Of a DNA stretch of 64,000 bases, positions 31,279 to 42,030 are shown one piece after another; position 1 is the stretch's first letter; the number at the start of each line of letters is the position of its first letter. The notes under the pieces are model-generated. The model made no database searches. It was not told the DNA's origin and saw only the letters and a list, made by a program, of their open reading frames with translations. Made by a program: the position numbers and the translations under genes. The DNA is taken from the NCBI RefSeq assembly GCF_901709675.1, contig NC_051102.1:340912-404911 (forward strand), in the 5' to 3' direction. The DNA comes from Syngnathus acus (taxonomy: Eukaryota > Chordata > Actinopteri > Syngnathiformes > Syngnathidae).

Positions 31279-32671
31279 ATACAAATGTACATTTTTGGTG
31301 CAGTTATTATCTTTGTCCACTTGAGATCGCTATCCTCACATTCTACACTGTAGTATCTTTGACTTTGAGTGTGTGTGGTTCTAAAAGGCGAGGCTTGGCC
31401 TGTTGAGTTAATGAGAATGTTGAGTTAGCGTTTCTTCAAATGTGTAGCGGCGTCTGCGTCTATTTGACACCACTTGCAGAAGAATAACAATTTGTTGTTA
31501 ATTGTAAGATGCAACATAAATTATGGCAAAAATCGGCTGCTGTACAGTATATAGCAAAGGCAGAAAATCATTGTGCAAGCCTTATGTAGCAAGGAGAGCA
31601 GACATAAACCACATACAGTAGAGGCCAAAATTATTCATACGCTTGCCCAATTTTTCAAGTTGTGTGAAACACACACGCACACACACTCCTTGAGTGTGAG
31701 CCCCCTGGTAGGCAGCACTCTGGCATATTCAGCAACCAGCGGTAATTTGCATATTTTTTGTCCACAGCAGGTGTTTTGCTTTTTGGTTTTTTATTGGATC
31801 TCCGGAGGTGGCAAAGGTGCTCACACTCTGGGACAGATACTTGTGCGATAAAATGATCTGGTAAAAGTAGAAGCACTGATTCAACTCATCTCTTTCACTG
31901 GGATTTTTTTTCTTTCCTAAAAACAAAGAAAAAACAGAAGACAGAAGGCGTGACAAATGAGGTGTCAATCATTTGATTTGTAGTTTTGTGATGACCTGTT
32001 ACCTTGCTGATGCTATGGCGGAATAGCCACCACAAATTTAAAAAACATTTGCCAGCATGACGCATAATCTAGCAAACAAAAGCAGAGTGAATAAAATTCA
32101 GAGGCACCATGTTCTGGTCCCAGAGCCCAAACAGCTATTCCACACAAAAGATTGCTTATCACTCTACATCATTTTTAATAAATGTCATTCTGTCTGAGCA
32201 TATTTGTTAACGAGGCTGAAACAAACCCGGCTGATACAAGAGATGAAAAAAGTGCAGGGGTGGCGTTTTGCGTCACAGAATGGGAAAGTAATGATTCATG
32301 ATTATGCTCTGTCAGGCAGTTGCTTGTTGGAAGGTGCCAAAGGGCAAAGACACCGTTGGGCTCTTTACAATGGCTTGTCAGTGTGCGGCGCAGTGAGGGG
32401 CTATGAATTGGATATGTTTATCTCACGGAAATAACTCCTTGTCATGATGCTACGAGTGCCACTGGTAGCTCCTGGAGCACCAGCTGCACTTCTCTTGACT
32501 TGAGAACTTTCAGTGCTAATCAGCCAAAGCTGTAACTTATTTAACCATGTTCCGGTCAAATTTGACAGGAATAAAAATACACCAAATGCAATTCAATTTT
32601 TTTTAATCCTGAAATCTCAATAATTTTTTCTAAAGTGACCCAAAGTCCAAAGAAATGAACAAATGTACATA
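31279..32671. other. Intergenic: nothing recognised
   Basis: About 1.4 kb of AT-rich sequence with a short CA tract near 31672. I see no element ends, RNA gene or plausible exon. Confidence 0.5.
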
Positions 32672-33060
32672 CAGTCAAACCTGGGTTTTCGACCACAATC
32701 CGTTCCAGAAGGCGGTTCGAGAAGTGAATCGGTCGAATTCCGAATCTATTTTTCCCATTACAAATAATGGAAAATATTTTAATCCATTCCAAGAACATGG
32801 ACCAGCCTTAACCCTAACCCCTATCCCTAACCCTTTTCCCATTACAAATAATGGGAACAAAAATGTAATCCGTTCCAAGATTAAAAAAAAAACGCCTTTT
32901 TAAAGTATTTTTTCATTTGCGCATTTTTGTCCGATCCTGCAACTGCAGCGCACCGCCGAACACGAAACCGTAGCGCGCCGCCAACCGCGCAACTGCACCG
33001 CGCTGGTCGCATTATTGTGACAGAGCTGTCGCTGAAATTTAGAAAATATTTTTAAAGTCC
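32672..33060. mobile_element. TA-flanked MITE, cctcggttt family, copy C, cut by the gypsy LTR
   Basis: It starts cagtcaaacctgggttttcg after TA (32670-32671) and runs into the 185-bp unit. It stops at aaagtcc where the LTR at 33061 begins. Its other half is not present beyond the gypsy element. It contains a duplicated cccattacaaataatgg segment separated by telomere-like repeats (about 32806-32835). Confidence 0.75.
32806..32835. repeat. Short telomere-like CCCTAA tract
   Basis: taaccctaacccctatccct followed by aaccct: three to four degenerate CCCTAA units inside MITE copy C. Confidence 0.7.
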
Positions 33061-33320
33061 TGTAATATTCTCTTAGAATATGTCCGGACTGCCAGTCCAG
33101 TAACGTTAGCCTATCGTATTGGGTATCTACCAAAAGTCTTGTCCTGATTGGTCCGTAGCATTAGGATTACGCAGCACGTAGTGACGTAGCCGGATGTTGG
33201 AAGCATACGCCTTCCTGAATGCAGCATGTTTTCCTGCTCCCGCAATATTCATTAAAAGATTAGTTTTGCATGTCGTCGTCCTTATACATTTTGTACCTAG
33301 CGTGAGTACAGAACACTACA
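33061..33320 (+). repeat. 5' LTR of the gypsy element
   Basis: About 260 bp, tgtaatattc ... gaacactaca (TG...CA), placed between the interrupted MITE and the primer-binding site. No second copy is in the window. Confidence 0.75.
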
Positions 33321-33338
33321 TGGTGTCAGAGTAAAACA
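33321..33338 (+). other. Primer-binding site of the gypsy element
   Basis: tggtgtcagagtaaaaca directly after the LTR. It starts with TGG, complementary to a tRNA 3' CCA end. The tRNA species was not determined. Confidence 0.65.
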
Positions 33339-33478
33339 CGAAGATAAAAGAGGAGAAGAAAGGACACGATGGACCTCGCTGGAGTCCCTGCACCAGTCAT
33401 GGACTGGTTGCTAGCAATCTGTCCGAAGCATGGCGCAAGTTCAAACTCCACGTTTCTTTGATGTTTTCTGGTCCGTTG

Positions 33479-34569
33479 CTAGAGATGCACCGATCCGACT
33501 TTTTCAGTTTCGATACCGATGCCGTGGTTTTGCGTATCGGTCGATACCCGATACCGATCCGATATTATGGTTGACTTAACAAGCTACATACCTCTACATG
33601 TGGAACAGAAAAGACTAGAGGCAATGGCATCAGGCATGACGACACAGTTCTTTGCTCTAAATGCTCATTTAAGCAGCAATGAGAAGTGCTCCCTGAAAAC
33701 AAGCTCTGCGTAGTCGAACACAAAAAAAAACATTCAAAATTATTTCTAAATACTGAAAGTGCAGAGTGGAATTAAAAATAAAATATAGCATCGGGACAAG
33801 AGAATAAACAAGTGACTTGGTCAAATACAATAATCAAGCAATGTAAACATGTCTCTACATAGTTGTGAAGCTCATGGCATCTACATCTCTTAATTCTTGT
33901 GACAAGTGTTCGCACACTTTCTCATACATTTCTGACAGTGCGGTCTCAGAAAAATACTTGCGCGATGGCAAATTGTACCGTGGCTCCAGGTGCTCAAGTA
34001 AACGTCGGAAGCCCTCGTTTTCAACAACACTCATCGGTTGTCCATCCAAAACCATGAATTCCAGCACTTTCTCAGTAATTCTCATAGCTTTTGCGCTATT
34101 GCCTGGGAATTTCTCCCGTCTTTGCAGTGCATCTGCTAACGTTAACTGCTGTGTAGGTCCACCTCCCGCTCCCTTTGATCTGCTCAACTGCTGGAACTCC
34201 TGGTGCTCCGTTGCGTGGTGTTTCTGGAGATGCTTAATTAAATTGGTAGTACTATAACTGGCAGTACTACCACCACCCCTGGCAACATTAGCTTTGCAGA
34301 TATCACAAACTGCCGTCGAGCTAGTTGGCGTGTTCAGTTTAAAGTACCTCCACACAGCTGACTCTTTCGTTCGCTCCATGTTTGCGTTTGTTTAGAAAAC
34401 TCTCGTGGCATGCGGCACACGTGCTGCTGACGTATGACGTAGCCCGCGTCCCAATAGATTAAGGAAAGGATCGGCTCACAGATCGGCTGCATTTTCCGAT
34501 ACCGGATCCATCTATTTTGTTGATATCGGGGCCGATATCCGATCCAGATATCGGATCGGTGCATCTCTA
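33479..34569 (-). mobile_element. hAT transposon, internally deleted, inside gypsy gag
   Basis: Terminal inverted repeats tagagatgcaccgatccga at the left and the inverse at the right. The 8-bp target duplication is gtccgttg / gtccgttc (33471-33478 and 34570-34577). It keeps only an N-terminal transposase ORF. Confidence 0.9.
33855..34379 (-). pseudogene. N-terminal fragment of hAT transposase with BED zinc finger
   Basis: 174 residues: MERTKESAVWRYFKL, then CDICKANVARGGG and LIKHLQKHHATEHQEF, a BED-type C2H2 finger, followed by LTLADALQRREKF and a helical region. The RNase-H-like catalytic core and the C-terminal dimerisation region of hAT transposases are absent, so it cannot transpose by itself. 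The relation to ZBED-type hAT proteins is from family knowledge. Confidence 0.8.
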
Positions 34570-35287
34570 GTCCGTTCAAGGCGAAAGAAGAGGAAGAGCC
34601 TACTTCTCTGGTCGGTGACAAAGATAGAGATATCTACTACACTTGGACACTCACAGAACGTGAATGGAAGGTACTGAAAACATACTATGATGGCTTTGAA
34701 GCATATGTTATGCCGATTTTTGCACCTTACACATTTTCCGAGAGGAAACAGGCAGCAAATGAGCCACTAGAACAGTTTTTGACAGAGTTGAGATTGCTTG
34801 TGCAAGATTGCAATTATGCAAATAGAGAGGAGATGCTGAGAGACCGGTTCGTTTTTGGAATTTACTCACCCAAAATCAGAGAGAAGCTACTGAATGTAGG
34901 CTCCACCCTAACGCTGGAGAGAGCAATAGACATTGCCAGGTCGCATGATATGGCACAGGCACAGCTGAAAACCATGGCTAGCGGCAACGCCAGCCCCACA
35001 AACTGTTCATGCAATCAGTCGGCAGAATTCAAAGAATTCTCCAGGGAAAAAGCGGCAGGACAGCACAAAGGGACACGTAGAGCGCAGTTACACCCCTAGA
35101 CCAGCAGACGGAGCCACAGGACCACAGAGACACGCAACCTGTGGCTTCTGTGGTTTCCAGCCTCACAAAGACAAGAACCTTTGTCCAGCCAAAGGTAAAC
35201 AGTGCAAATTCTGTTCCAAGTGGAACTATTTTGAATCTGTGTGTCGTTCCAAACAAGGAAAGGGAGTACATACAGTAGATGAACATA

Positions 35288-35584
35288 CACTACCGTTCAA
35301 AAGTTTGGGGTCACAAAATTGTTTGGGTGACCCCAAACTTTTGAACGGTAGTGTAAATATTATTATAATAAAATATCATGAATTAAATATTATAAATTAT
35401 ATCTTATATTTGTATAAGATTATATATAATCTATGAATATAAGTATACATATATATTATAAGATTTTTTACACAGATTATATATATAATCTATAAATAAT
35501 TATCTAAATAAATATATACACTACCGTTCAAAAGTTTGGGGTCACCCAAACAATTTTGTGACCCCAAATTTTTGAATGGTAGTG
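35288..35584. mobile_element. Tc1/mariner-like MITE built of two 66-bp palindromes
   Basis: TA flanks both ends (35286-35287 and 35585-35586). Each end is itself a 66-bp hairpin (35288-35353 and 35519-35584) starting cactaccgttcaaaagtttg. The two hairpin loops (aaaattgtttggg and cccaaacaatttt) are inverse to one another, so the whole element is also one inverted repeat. The 165-bp centre is AT-rich. It lies between gypsy gag and protease. Confidence 0.9.
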
Positions 35585-35586
35585 TA

Positions 35587-36026
35587 CGTCAGACACGAAT
35601 GCAGACAGTGAGGACCTGTTTATTGACACTTTAACACAAGCAAGTAGCACCAATGAAACGGACAAAGCTTTTGCAGATGTGCAAATTGGCCCAGACAGGA
35701 CTGTACTTAGCTTCAAGCTAGACACTGGGGCCTCAGCTAATGTCATTCCCACACGCACCTTCAGAGGACTGGGAATACAGCCCACGTTACAACCCTTCAA
35801 TCACCCACTGTATGGCTACGGTGGTCTCACTGTCCAAGGCAAGTGCAACATGAAGTCTAAATACAAGGACAAGGAGTTGACGCTGAAGTTCCACGTCGTC
35901 GACACACAGGCACCTCCAATTCTAGGACTGAAGGCATGCCTGGACTTTGGACTCATACAGCTCATCCTGTCTGTGTCTAGCAAACCTGTGAAGCTAACAA
36001 ATATGACTATTAGTGATCCTACGTAA
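35587..36026 (+). pseudogene. gypsy aspartic protease region
   Basis: After an acidic linker (NADSEDLFIDTLTQ) comes FKLDTGASANVIP, carrying the retroviral-type DTGA active site, then YGYGG (flap-like) and PPILGLKACLDFGLI (the ILG strand). The domain itself looks intact. The frame ends at 36024-36026 (SDPT then TAA), where gag-pro-pol should continue, so it is part of a broken polyprotein. Confidence 0.82.
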
Positions 36027-36059
36027 GTCTTTTAACTTTGCATGACAGTATTGTTGTAG

Positions 36060-36776
36060 GTGGCATCATGTGGCTACTTTAGTCTGCGTGCATCGGTCAT
36101 CGACGAGTTTAAAGACGTTTTCACTGGAATCAGACTGTTTCCTGGTGAGTGTAAAATTCACATTGACCCCAACGCAGTCCCAGTAGTCCACCCACCTAGG
36201 CGAGTCCCACACGCACTCCGTGGCCGCCTCAAAGAGGAACTTCAAAACATGGAAAAACAGCAGATCACTACCCCTTACCTGCGCTTGAAGATGTCACAAC
36301 CAAGTTGGCAGATGCCGGCTTCTTCGGTGTTATGGATGCCAGGTCTGGTTACTGGGCAATCAAACTCACAGAGGAGTCTTCCAAACTGACCACATTCAAC
36401 ACGGTGTTTGGTCGGTACCGTTTCCTCCGTCTACCGTTTGGACTGATATCGGCCCAGGACGAGTTTCAACGCAAGGTTGATGAGACCTACGAAGGCCTCC
36501 AGGGAGTGACCGCGATCGTAGATGATGTGCTAATCTACGGGCGCACAAAAGAAGAACACGACAGCAACCTCCGCGCAATGCTGAAGCGCTCCAGAGAGCG
36601 GGAGTAAAACTCAACCCAGAGAAGAGCACGATCAGCGCCACAGAGGTCAGCTACTTTGGGCACCGCATCTCCAAGGACGGAATCAGGCCCGATCCAGCCA
36701 AAATCGCTGCCGTGAGAGACATGGAGCCGCCCAAAGACAAGGGTGAGTTAGAGACATTCCTTGGCATAGTTACATA
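36060..36776 (+). pseudogene. gypsy reverse transcriptase
   Basis: DEFKDVFTGIRLFPGECKIH and RRVPHALRGRLKEEL lead in. A frameshift near 36290 precedes FFGVMDARSGYWAIKL (motif A, Asp present), FNTVFGRYRFLRLPFGL and AIVDDVLIYG (motif C, VDD). A further shift near 36600 gives GVKLNPEKSTIS and YFGHRISKDGIRPDP. The thumb region then meets a TAA at 36774-36776 (GIVT*). Catalytic aspartates are retained but the frame is broken. Confidence 0.85.
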
Positions 36777-36779
36777 ATT

Positions 36780-37372
36780 ACCTGTCAAAATTCGCTCCCA
36801 TGCTCTCAGATATCAACGCTCCCATGCGTCACCTGCTGAAAGAGTCCAGTGAGTTCAGGTGGGACGCACAGCACGACGAGGCTTTCAAAAAGATGAAAGA
36901 GCTTGTCACACGAGAGCCTGGCCCGGTCGTAGCCTTCTACGACCCCAGCAAAGAGCTCAGGCTGCAAGTCGAAGCGTCCAAATATGGCCTCGGTGCAGTC
37001 CTACTTCAAGAAGAGAAACTCATCGGCTATGCATCCAAATCGCTAACAGACAGCGAAGTCAACTACGCTCAGATAGAAAAGGAGCTGTACGCCATTCTGT
37101 TTGGATGTAAACGCTTCCACCAGTACGTGTATGGGCGCCACGTCATTGTCGAAAGTGACCACAAGCCATTGGAGTCCATCATGCGGAAACCTCTCAACGC
37201 AGCGCCTCCAAGACTACAGAGGATGATGCTTCAGTTAGAGGTACGACTTCAACAACATCCACCGTCCAGGCAAAGACATTCCTGTGGCAGACACCCTCTC
37301 CAGGAAGTCCCTGTCTGACAAGGACGACATCCTGCGGGAAGGCATGGATATGCAGGTTCACACAGTCTACAG
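36780..37372 (+). pseudogene. gypsy RNase H and tether region
   Basis: FRWDAQHDEAFKKMKEL, LRLQVEASKYGLGAVLLQ, KSLTDSEVNYAQIEKELYAI and VESDHKPLESI are the Ty3/gypsy RNase H blocks. The first catalytic Asp, normally VDASKYGLG, is Glu here (VEAS). A shift near 37243 leads to the tether (DTLSRKSLSDKDDILREG). The frame is cut at 37372 by the LINE/hAT block. Confidence 0.83.
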
Positions 37373-38281
37373 CACATATGTCAGCGTTACGGCCCGCGGG
37401 CCAGATCCGACCCGCGAATTGATTATCTATGGCCCCCTGGATGATATTTAATTACTATTAGAACCGGCCCGCAGGCCACAGCCGCCCACTGGTGTTTTGC
37501 ACGCACCAACACTACATTTCCCACAATGAAACGGTGGCCCGCGATGTCACTGCAGCGCGCACAAGCGGCTTCATTATTCATCAGTAGTCAGAGCAGAGAT
37601 CAACTTTCTGATACCACCCTCCTCAAAAATGGCTAAACGTAAGGTGGACGCTGAGAACAGGGGGTTTCAGGCCAGGTGGGAGGCAGAGTACATGTTTACG
37701 GAGGTAAGAGGCAAACCTGTGTGTCTTCTGTGTGGAGAAAATGTGGCTGTAATGAAAGAATTTAATTTAAGAAGGCACTATCAAACGTCTAAGAAAGACA
37801 CAGACAAAGACAAGAATATGGAATATGAACAAAAGCTACAGAAGGTGGAAGAATTAAAACGAGGCCTTAAGTCCAGACAGGCTATGTTCACATATGCTAA
37901 ATCACAAAGCGAGGCTGCTGTCAAGGCAGCTTTATTGTGGCAAAAGAGATCGCAAAATCAGCCCATATCAGTTTATAATGCATGCACTTTTATTTATGCA
38001 TTTATCTTGATATTAAGAAACACATTTTGTTTTTAAAAACAATTTAATTTTTTGCTGTTTGGCTGTTGAAAATGTTTTCCCTTGAAGTTACTGACAGAGC
38101 CATAACAAAATATTGCCATATTCATTTAATCATTAAATAATGTACACTGTGTTAGGTCTTGGTTCAATAGGCTATGTGCAATCATTTCGATATGTTTTAA
38201 TAAACATTGAACCAGTCCGGCCCTCGGCTTGTAGCAAATTTGTTTTTTTGGCCCTCGGTGTGTTTGACTTTGACATCCCTG
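37373..38281 (+). mobile_element. hAT element at the LINE 3' junction
   Basis: The left end is diverged (cacatatgtcagcgttacgg); the right end is gactttgacatccctg, like the hAT copy at 58252-58619. The 8-bp flanks gtctacag and gtctagtt share only the first five bases. It sits exactly between the target duplication of the L2/CR1 LINE and its 3' end. Confidence 0.65.
37629..38036 (+). pseudogene. N-terminal hAT transposase fragment (GTF2IRD2/ZBED-like)
   Basis: 135 residues starting MAKRKVDAENRGFQARWEAE, then YMFTEVRGKPVCLLCGENVA and LRRHYQTSKK, a CxxC...H..H finger of BED type, followed by a coiled-coil-like KLQKVEELKRGLKSRQ. The catalytic core is lost and the ORF ends in unrelated sequence. 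Assignment to the hAT lineage domesticated in GTF2IRD2-like genes is from memory. Confidence 0.7.
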
Positions 38282-38452
38282 GTCTAGTTTTAGTTTTTAG
38301 TTTATTGTTCAGCACATATTATTATAACAAATAACAGTGCAGGGAGGGAGACGAAGCCTAGGGCTTGTAAGGAGCTCCACTCCTGTATAAACAAAGTGCA
38401 CAACAAACAAAGTGCTGTGTCATCAAATATCATTCAAGTGTTTAAGAAAGAA

Positions 38453-38484
<32 letters not shown>

Positions 38485-38809
38485 ATGAATAAACATCAAT
38501 GAATAAACACAAGCATAACTAGCTAAATATTAAATCGTCATATTTATATATGCATATATACGAAAGTGAACGTATACATACATAAACAAATACACTATAC
38601 AAAATGAGAAACAAGAGAAACAAAATTTGACACTTTAGTGATGTTGAAACAATCAAAAAACACCAGGTAAGAAATAGCTAAGAGGAAGCAGAAGAACTGC
38701 AAACAGAAAATAACAAAACAAGGAAGAATCAGGGTATAAATAGTGGTTTAAGTTGATGTTCTTAGTATGGATCAGCTGAGTGCGGTGAAGTAATTTTGGA
38801 CTGGTAGGA

Positions 38810-41800
38810 TCATGAGTGGAGAAGGTGGTGTTTCAGGTGCTTTCTAAAAGCAACCTGTGAAGATATGGATCGGATATGGATTGGTAGCTCATTCCAGAGT
38901 GAGGGCCCTCTAAAATGGATATTATATTGATGGCGTGATGTTCGACAGGACGGTGGGTGGAGATTGTCCCCCTGTCTTGTAGGATAAGAATGTAAATCCG
39001 ATACAAATGCGAAGAAATTATGAAAAGTGGCTGGAAGACAGTGTTTCCTATATATATATTTATGGGTGAGTAGACAGGTTTGATGAATATTTACTTTATC
39101 AATTGGCAGTAATGAATAATTTCTAAACAATGGTTCATATCTATTTGAAAAAGAGATCATTTTTAGGAACTTCTTTTGTATGATGAGTAATTTGCTGAGG
39201 TATGTTGGATATGTAGCTGCCCAGACTATGTTGCAGTAATTGAGTAAAGGAAAGAGGAAACTATAATACAGAGTGAGATGAGCAGACGGATGGACCAAGG
39301 GACAAACTTTTCGTAAAATACCTAGCGTTTTCATGGATCTTTTGCAAACCAAATCAATGTGTTCAGACCAGTTTAAGTGTTTATCTACTATAACTCCTAG
39401 GAATTTAGTGCTAGTAACTTGATGGATTTCGTTATTATTTATGTAAATTTTGGTCTGTTCTTTGGGGTAAGATTTATTTATATTGCAGAAGATCATGAAG
39501 TTACATTTTTTTATATTGAGTGACAACTTATTTATTTTGAACCATTTTGTAACAGCGTGCAACTCAGTATTCACACGTGCAATGAGGAAACTAAAATCCT
39601 CGTGGGTGGCAATGAGATTGGTATCATCCGCAAATAACAAAGGAAGAAAATTTGAACAAGACATGGAAAAATCATTTATGTACACCAAAAATAATAGAGG
39701 ACCCAATATTGAGCCCTGCGGGACCCCAAATAGTATTTTAGATCTGTTGGAAGAACAACCATTTATATATACATATTGTTCTCTGTTGGCGAGATAGTTT
39801 GTGAACCATTTCAGGGCAGAATCGTTCACTCCATATCTCTCTAGCTTAGCGATAAGGATCTTATGGTCGACAGTATCAAATGCTTTGCTTAAATCTAGAA
39901 AGACACCAAGAGCGAATTTCTTATTGTCAAGAGCCGTTGAGATGTGGTTGGCAAGCTGAAGCAGTGCATGCTCAGTAGAAAACTTTTTGCGGAAACTGTA
40001 TTGATGTTTATAGAGAATATTGTTTGTTTCTAGGTGCTTTGCCAATCTTGAGTAAACCAGTTTTTCTAGAATCTTGGAGAAGCAAGGAAGTACGGATATA
40101 GGTCGATAATTACCATATTCATTAGTCTCACCAGCTTTGAAGATAGGAATGACTTTAGCAATTTTTAATTCTTGGGGTACAATGCCAAATTTTAAAGATA
40201 AGGAGAAAATGTGTGTTAGTGGAATTATTATTGAATGAATGATTTTCTTAATAAGTATGCTTCTGATCTCATCATGGCCAGGGGCCGAGTTTTTCAAGCT
40301 CATGACGATGTTGTAAACTTCCTCAACACTAGGAGGGTCAAGAATGGAGAGTGAAGGAAACTGCCCTTTAATAAGGCAACAGGGGCTTGTATCAGAGGTT
40401 GAGAAGCTAGATGCCAAGGTAGCGCCAACATTTACAAAGAAATCATTGAAACCATTAGAAATATCTATTGGGTTTGAATGAGCTCTATTCTTCCCCAGCA
40501 TCTCACTTGGGGTAGATGTTTTTGATTTCTTGCGATGTAATAAATGGTTGATAAGATTCCACGTTGTTTTGATGTCACCGGAGGCTTGTGTAAATTTATC
40601 AGCATAGTAAGTTTGTTTGGTTTTCCTTAGTAAAGCTGTAAATCTGTTTTTATATTTCTTGTATGTTTCTATATTTATAGGGATGGGATTTGCAATAGAT
40701 TTTCTATATAGTTTATTTTTTTTACGTGAAGATTTTTTTAGTTCATCCGTTATCCATGGTTTCCCCTTAGAGTTATTTTTACGACTAGAAGTTAAAGGAA
40801 AGGAGGACTCTAATGCATTTGTGAGTATTGTTAGAAGGGAGTGATAGGCTTTGTTGACATCTTGCAACAGGATAACCTCATCCCATGACACAGAGCTGAT
40901 GATAGATATAAAAGATACCATGTTTTTCTCAGTAAATTTGCGGAATTTCATTTGATCTCCAATATGATCTTTGATTTCAGGACTACTATCATTGTGGATG
41001 AGATGGAAGACAGGTAGATGGTCGGATACATCACAGATCAAAAGGCCAGATGTTATCTTGTAGTCTAGAGAATTAAATAGGATATTGTCTATGAGAGTGG
41101 CCGTTGAGCTTGTGATCCTGGAGGGTTTGTTGATAAGAGGGAAAAAGTTTCTGGAATATAATGTATTAAGGAAGTCTGCTGTATGTGACTGCTTAGATTC
41201 AAGCAAATTAATATTATAGTCACCAAGTAAGACACATAATTTGTTTTCTTTGTTTATGATTTCTAGAGTAGAGTCGAGGGCTTCATTGAAGGTGATTTTA
41301 TCAGAGTCTGGTGGTCTATATATACATCCAATTATCACATTTTTGTTGTTTATAAGTGAGCAAGATGAGAGTTCTATAAACACAGATTCTGCTACAGTCA
41401 TGTCAAAGTTGACACTTAGATCCTTTCTGGGAGAGAAATTTAAGTTATCAATCACATACAGTGAGACTCCTCCACCTTGCTTGTTTGGTCTACAGGAATG
41501 TATAGGAGTGTAGTGAGAGAGAGGGTAGCTAGATGTATTATCAACCATCCAAGTTTCAGTAAGAGCTATTACTGAAAAAGAATGTGTTAAGGTTGATAAA
41601 TAGGTTTTTAGACCATCATAATTTTTAGAGATACTCCGTACATTGAAGTGGACTGTGGAGAATACATTTGTTTGGCAGTGGCCAGGAGGAGTATTGCACA
41701 GTTTGTTAAACATATCTTCAGAAAAATATTCACATGACATTTCAACAGATTTTAAGGGAGTGTAATTTGTATCTGGGTTAAGGAAGGACTCATAGATACC

Positions 41801-41899
41801 AGCATTAGCATTCTCTAGGTCAAATGAATTAAATAGTAAAGAGTCTAGATTCGGTGGGACAGAAATTCCTGCATTTGTGAGAATGTCACTGGATGGCAT
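38810..41899 (-). CDS. LINE ORF2: endonuclease-reverse transcriptase, intact
   Basis: 1029 residues without interruption. The N-terminal APE-like endonuclease (about 80-300) shows STVHFNVRSISKNY, IALTETWMVD, GGGVSLYV, IIGCIYRPPDS, LLGDYNINLL, TLIDNILFN and DVSDHLPVFHLI. The central RT (about 500-800) shows NYRPISVLPCFSKILEKL, motif A FLDLSKAFDTVDH, VPQGSILGPLLFLVYIND and motif C LPLLFADDTNLIAT. The C-terminal region ends RGPSLWNELPIHIRSISS then FRKHLKHHL, typical of L2/CR1-like elements. The product would nick DNA and prime reverse transcription at the target. All catalytic residues visible to me are kept. The start Met at 41899 is the first in frame. Confidence 0.88.
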   Translation of the reverse strand: MPSSDILTNAGISVPPNLDSLLFNSFDLENANAGIYESFLNPDTNYTPLKSVEMSCEYFSEDMFNKLCNTPPGHCQTNVFSTVHFNVRSISKNYDGLKTYLSTLTHSFSVIALTETWMVDNTSSYPLSHYTPIHSCRPNKQGGGVSLYVIDNLNFSPRKDLSVNFDMTVAESVFIELSSCSLINNKNVIIGCIYRPPDSDKITFNEALDSTLEIINKENKLCVLLGDYNINLLESKQSHTADFLNTLYSRNFFPLINKPSRITSSTATLIDNILFNSLDYKITSGLLICDVSDHLPVFHLIHNDSSPEIKDHIGDQMKFRKFTEKNMVSFISIISSVSWDEVILLQDVNKAYHSLLTILTNALESSFPLTSSRKNNSKGKPWITDELKKSSRKKNKLYRKSIANPIPINIETYKKYKNRFTALLRKTKQTYYADKFTQASGDIKTTWNLINHLLHRKKSKTSTPSEMLGKNRAHSNPIDISNGFNDFFVNVGATLASSFSTSDTSPCCLIKGQFPSLSILDPPSVEEVYNIVMSLKNSAPGHDEIRSILIKKIIHSIIIPLTHIFSLSLKFGIVPQELKIAKVIPIFKAGETNEYGNYRPISVLPCFSKILEKLVYSRLAKHLETNNILYKHQYSFRKKFSTEHALLQLANHISTALDNKKFALGVFLDLSKAFDTVDHKILIAKLERYGVNDSALKWFTNYLANREQYVYINGCSSNRSKILFGVPQGSILGPLLFLVYINDFSMSCSNFLPLLFADDTNLIATHEDFSFLIARVNTELHAVTKWFKINKLSLNIKKCNFMIFCNINKSYPKEQTKIYINNNEIHQVTSTKFLGVIVDKHLNWSEHIDLVCKRSMKTLGILRKVCPLVHPSAHLTLYYSFLFPLLNYCNIVWAATYPTYLSKLLIIQKKFLKMISFSNRYEPLFRNYSLLPIDKVNIHQTCLLTHKYIYRKHCLPATFHNFFAFVSDLHSYPTRQGDNLHPPSCRTSRHQYNIHFRGPSLWNELPIHIRSISSQVAFRKHLKHHLLHS

Positions 41900-42030
41900 G
41901 AAAAGTGTAGGGGAACTGTCTACCTGAGATGGATGTCCTCCCTGCCAGTCTCTGTTTGCCTTGTTGTACTTCGCTGTAATCCATTATTTTCGTCCGGAGG
42001 GTCCATAGGTACCAGTTAATGGTCATTAGT

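Larger units (their letters stand above)
33369..35285 (+). pseudogene. gypsy gag, split by a hAT insertion and frameshifted
   Basis: It starts MDLAGVPAPVMDWLLA. A frameshift near 33413 then gives NLSEAWRKFKLHVSLMFSGP. The hAT element splits the gene at 33478/34570. It resumes as KAKEEEEPTSLVGDKDR, then YYTWTLTEREWKVL, FAPYTFSERKQAANEPLEQF and LRDRFVFGIYSPKIREKLL. A one-base shift near 35095 separates this from a double zinc knuckle (CGFCGFQPHKDKNLC and CKFCSKWNYFESVC). The second knuckle has Tyr where a His is usual. Gag would form the particle and bind RNA; here it is dead. Confidence 0.82.
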
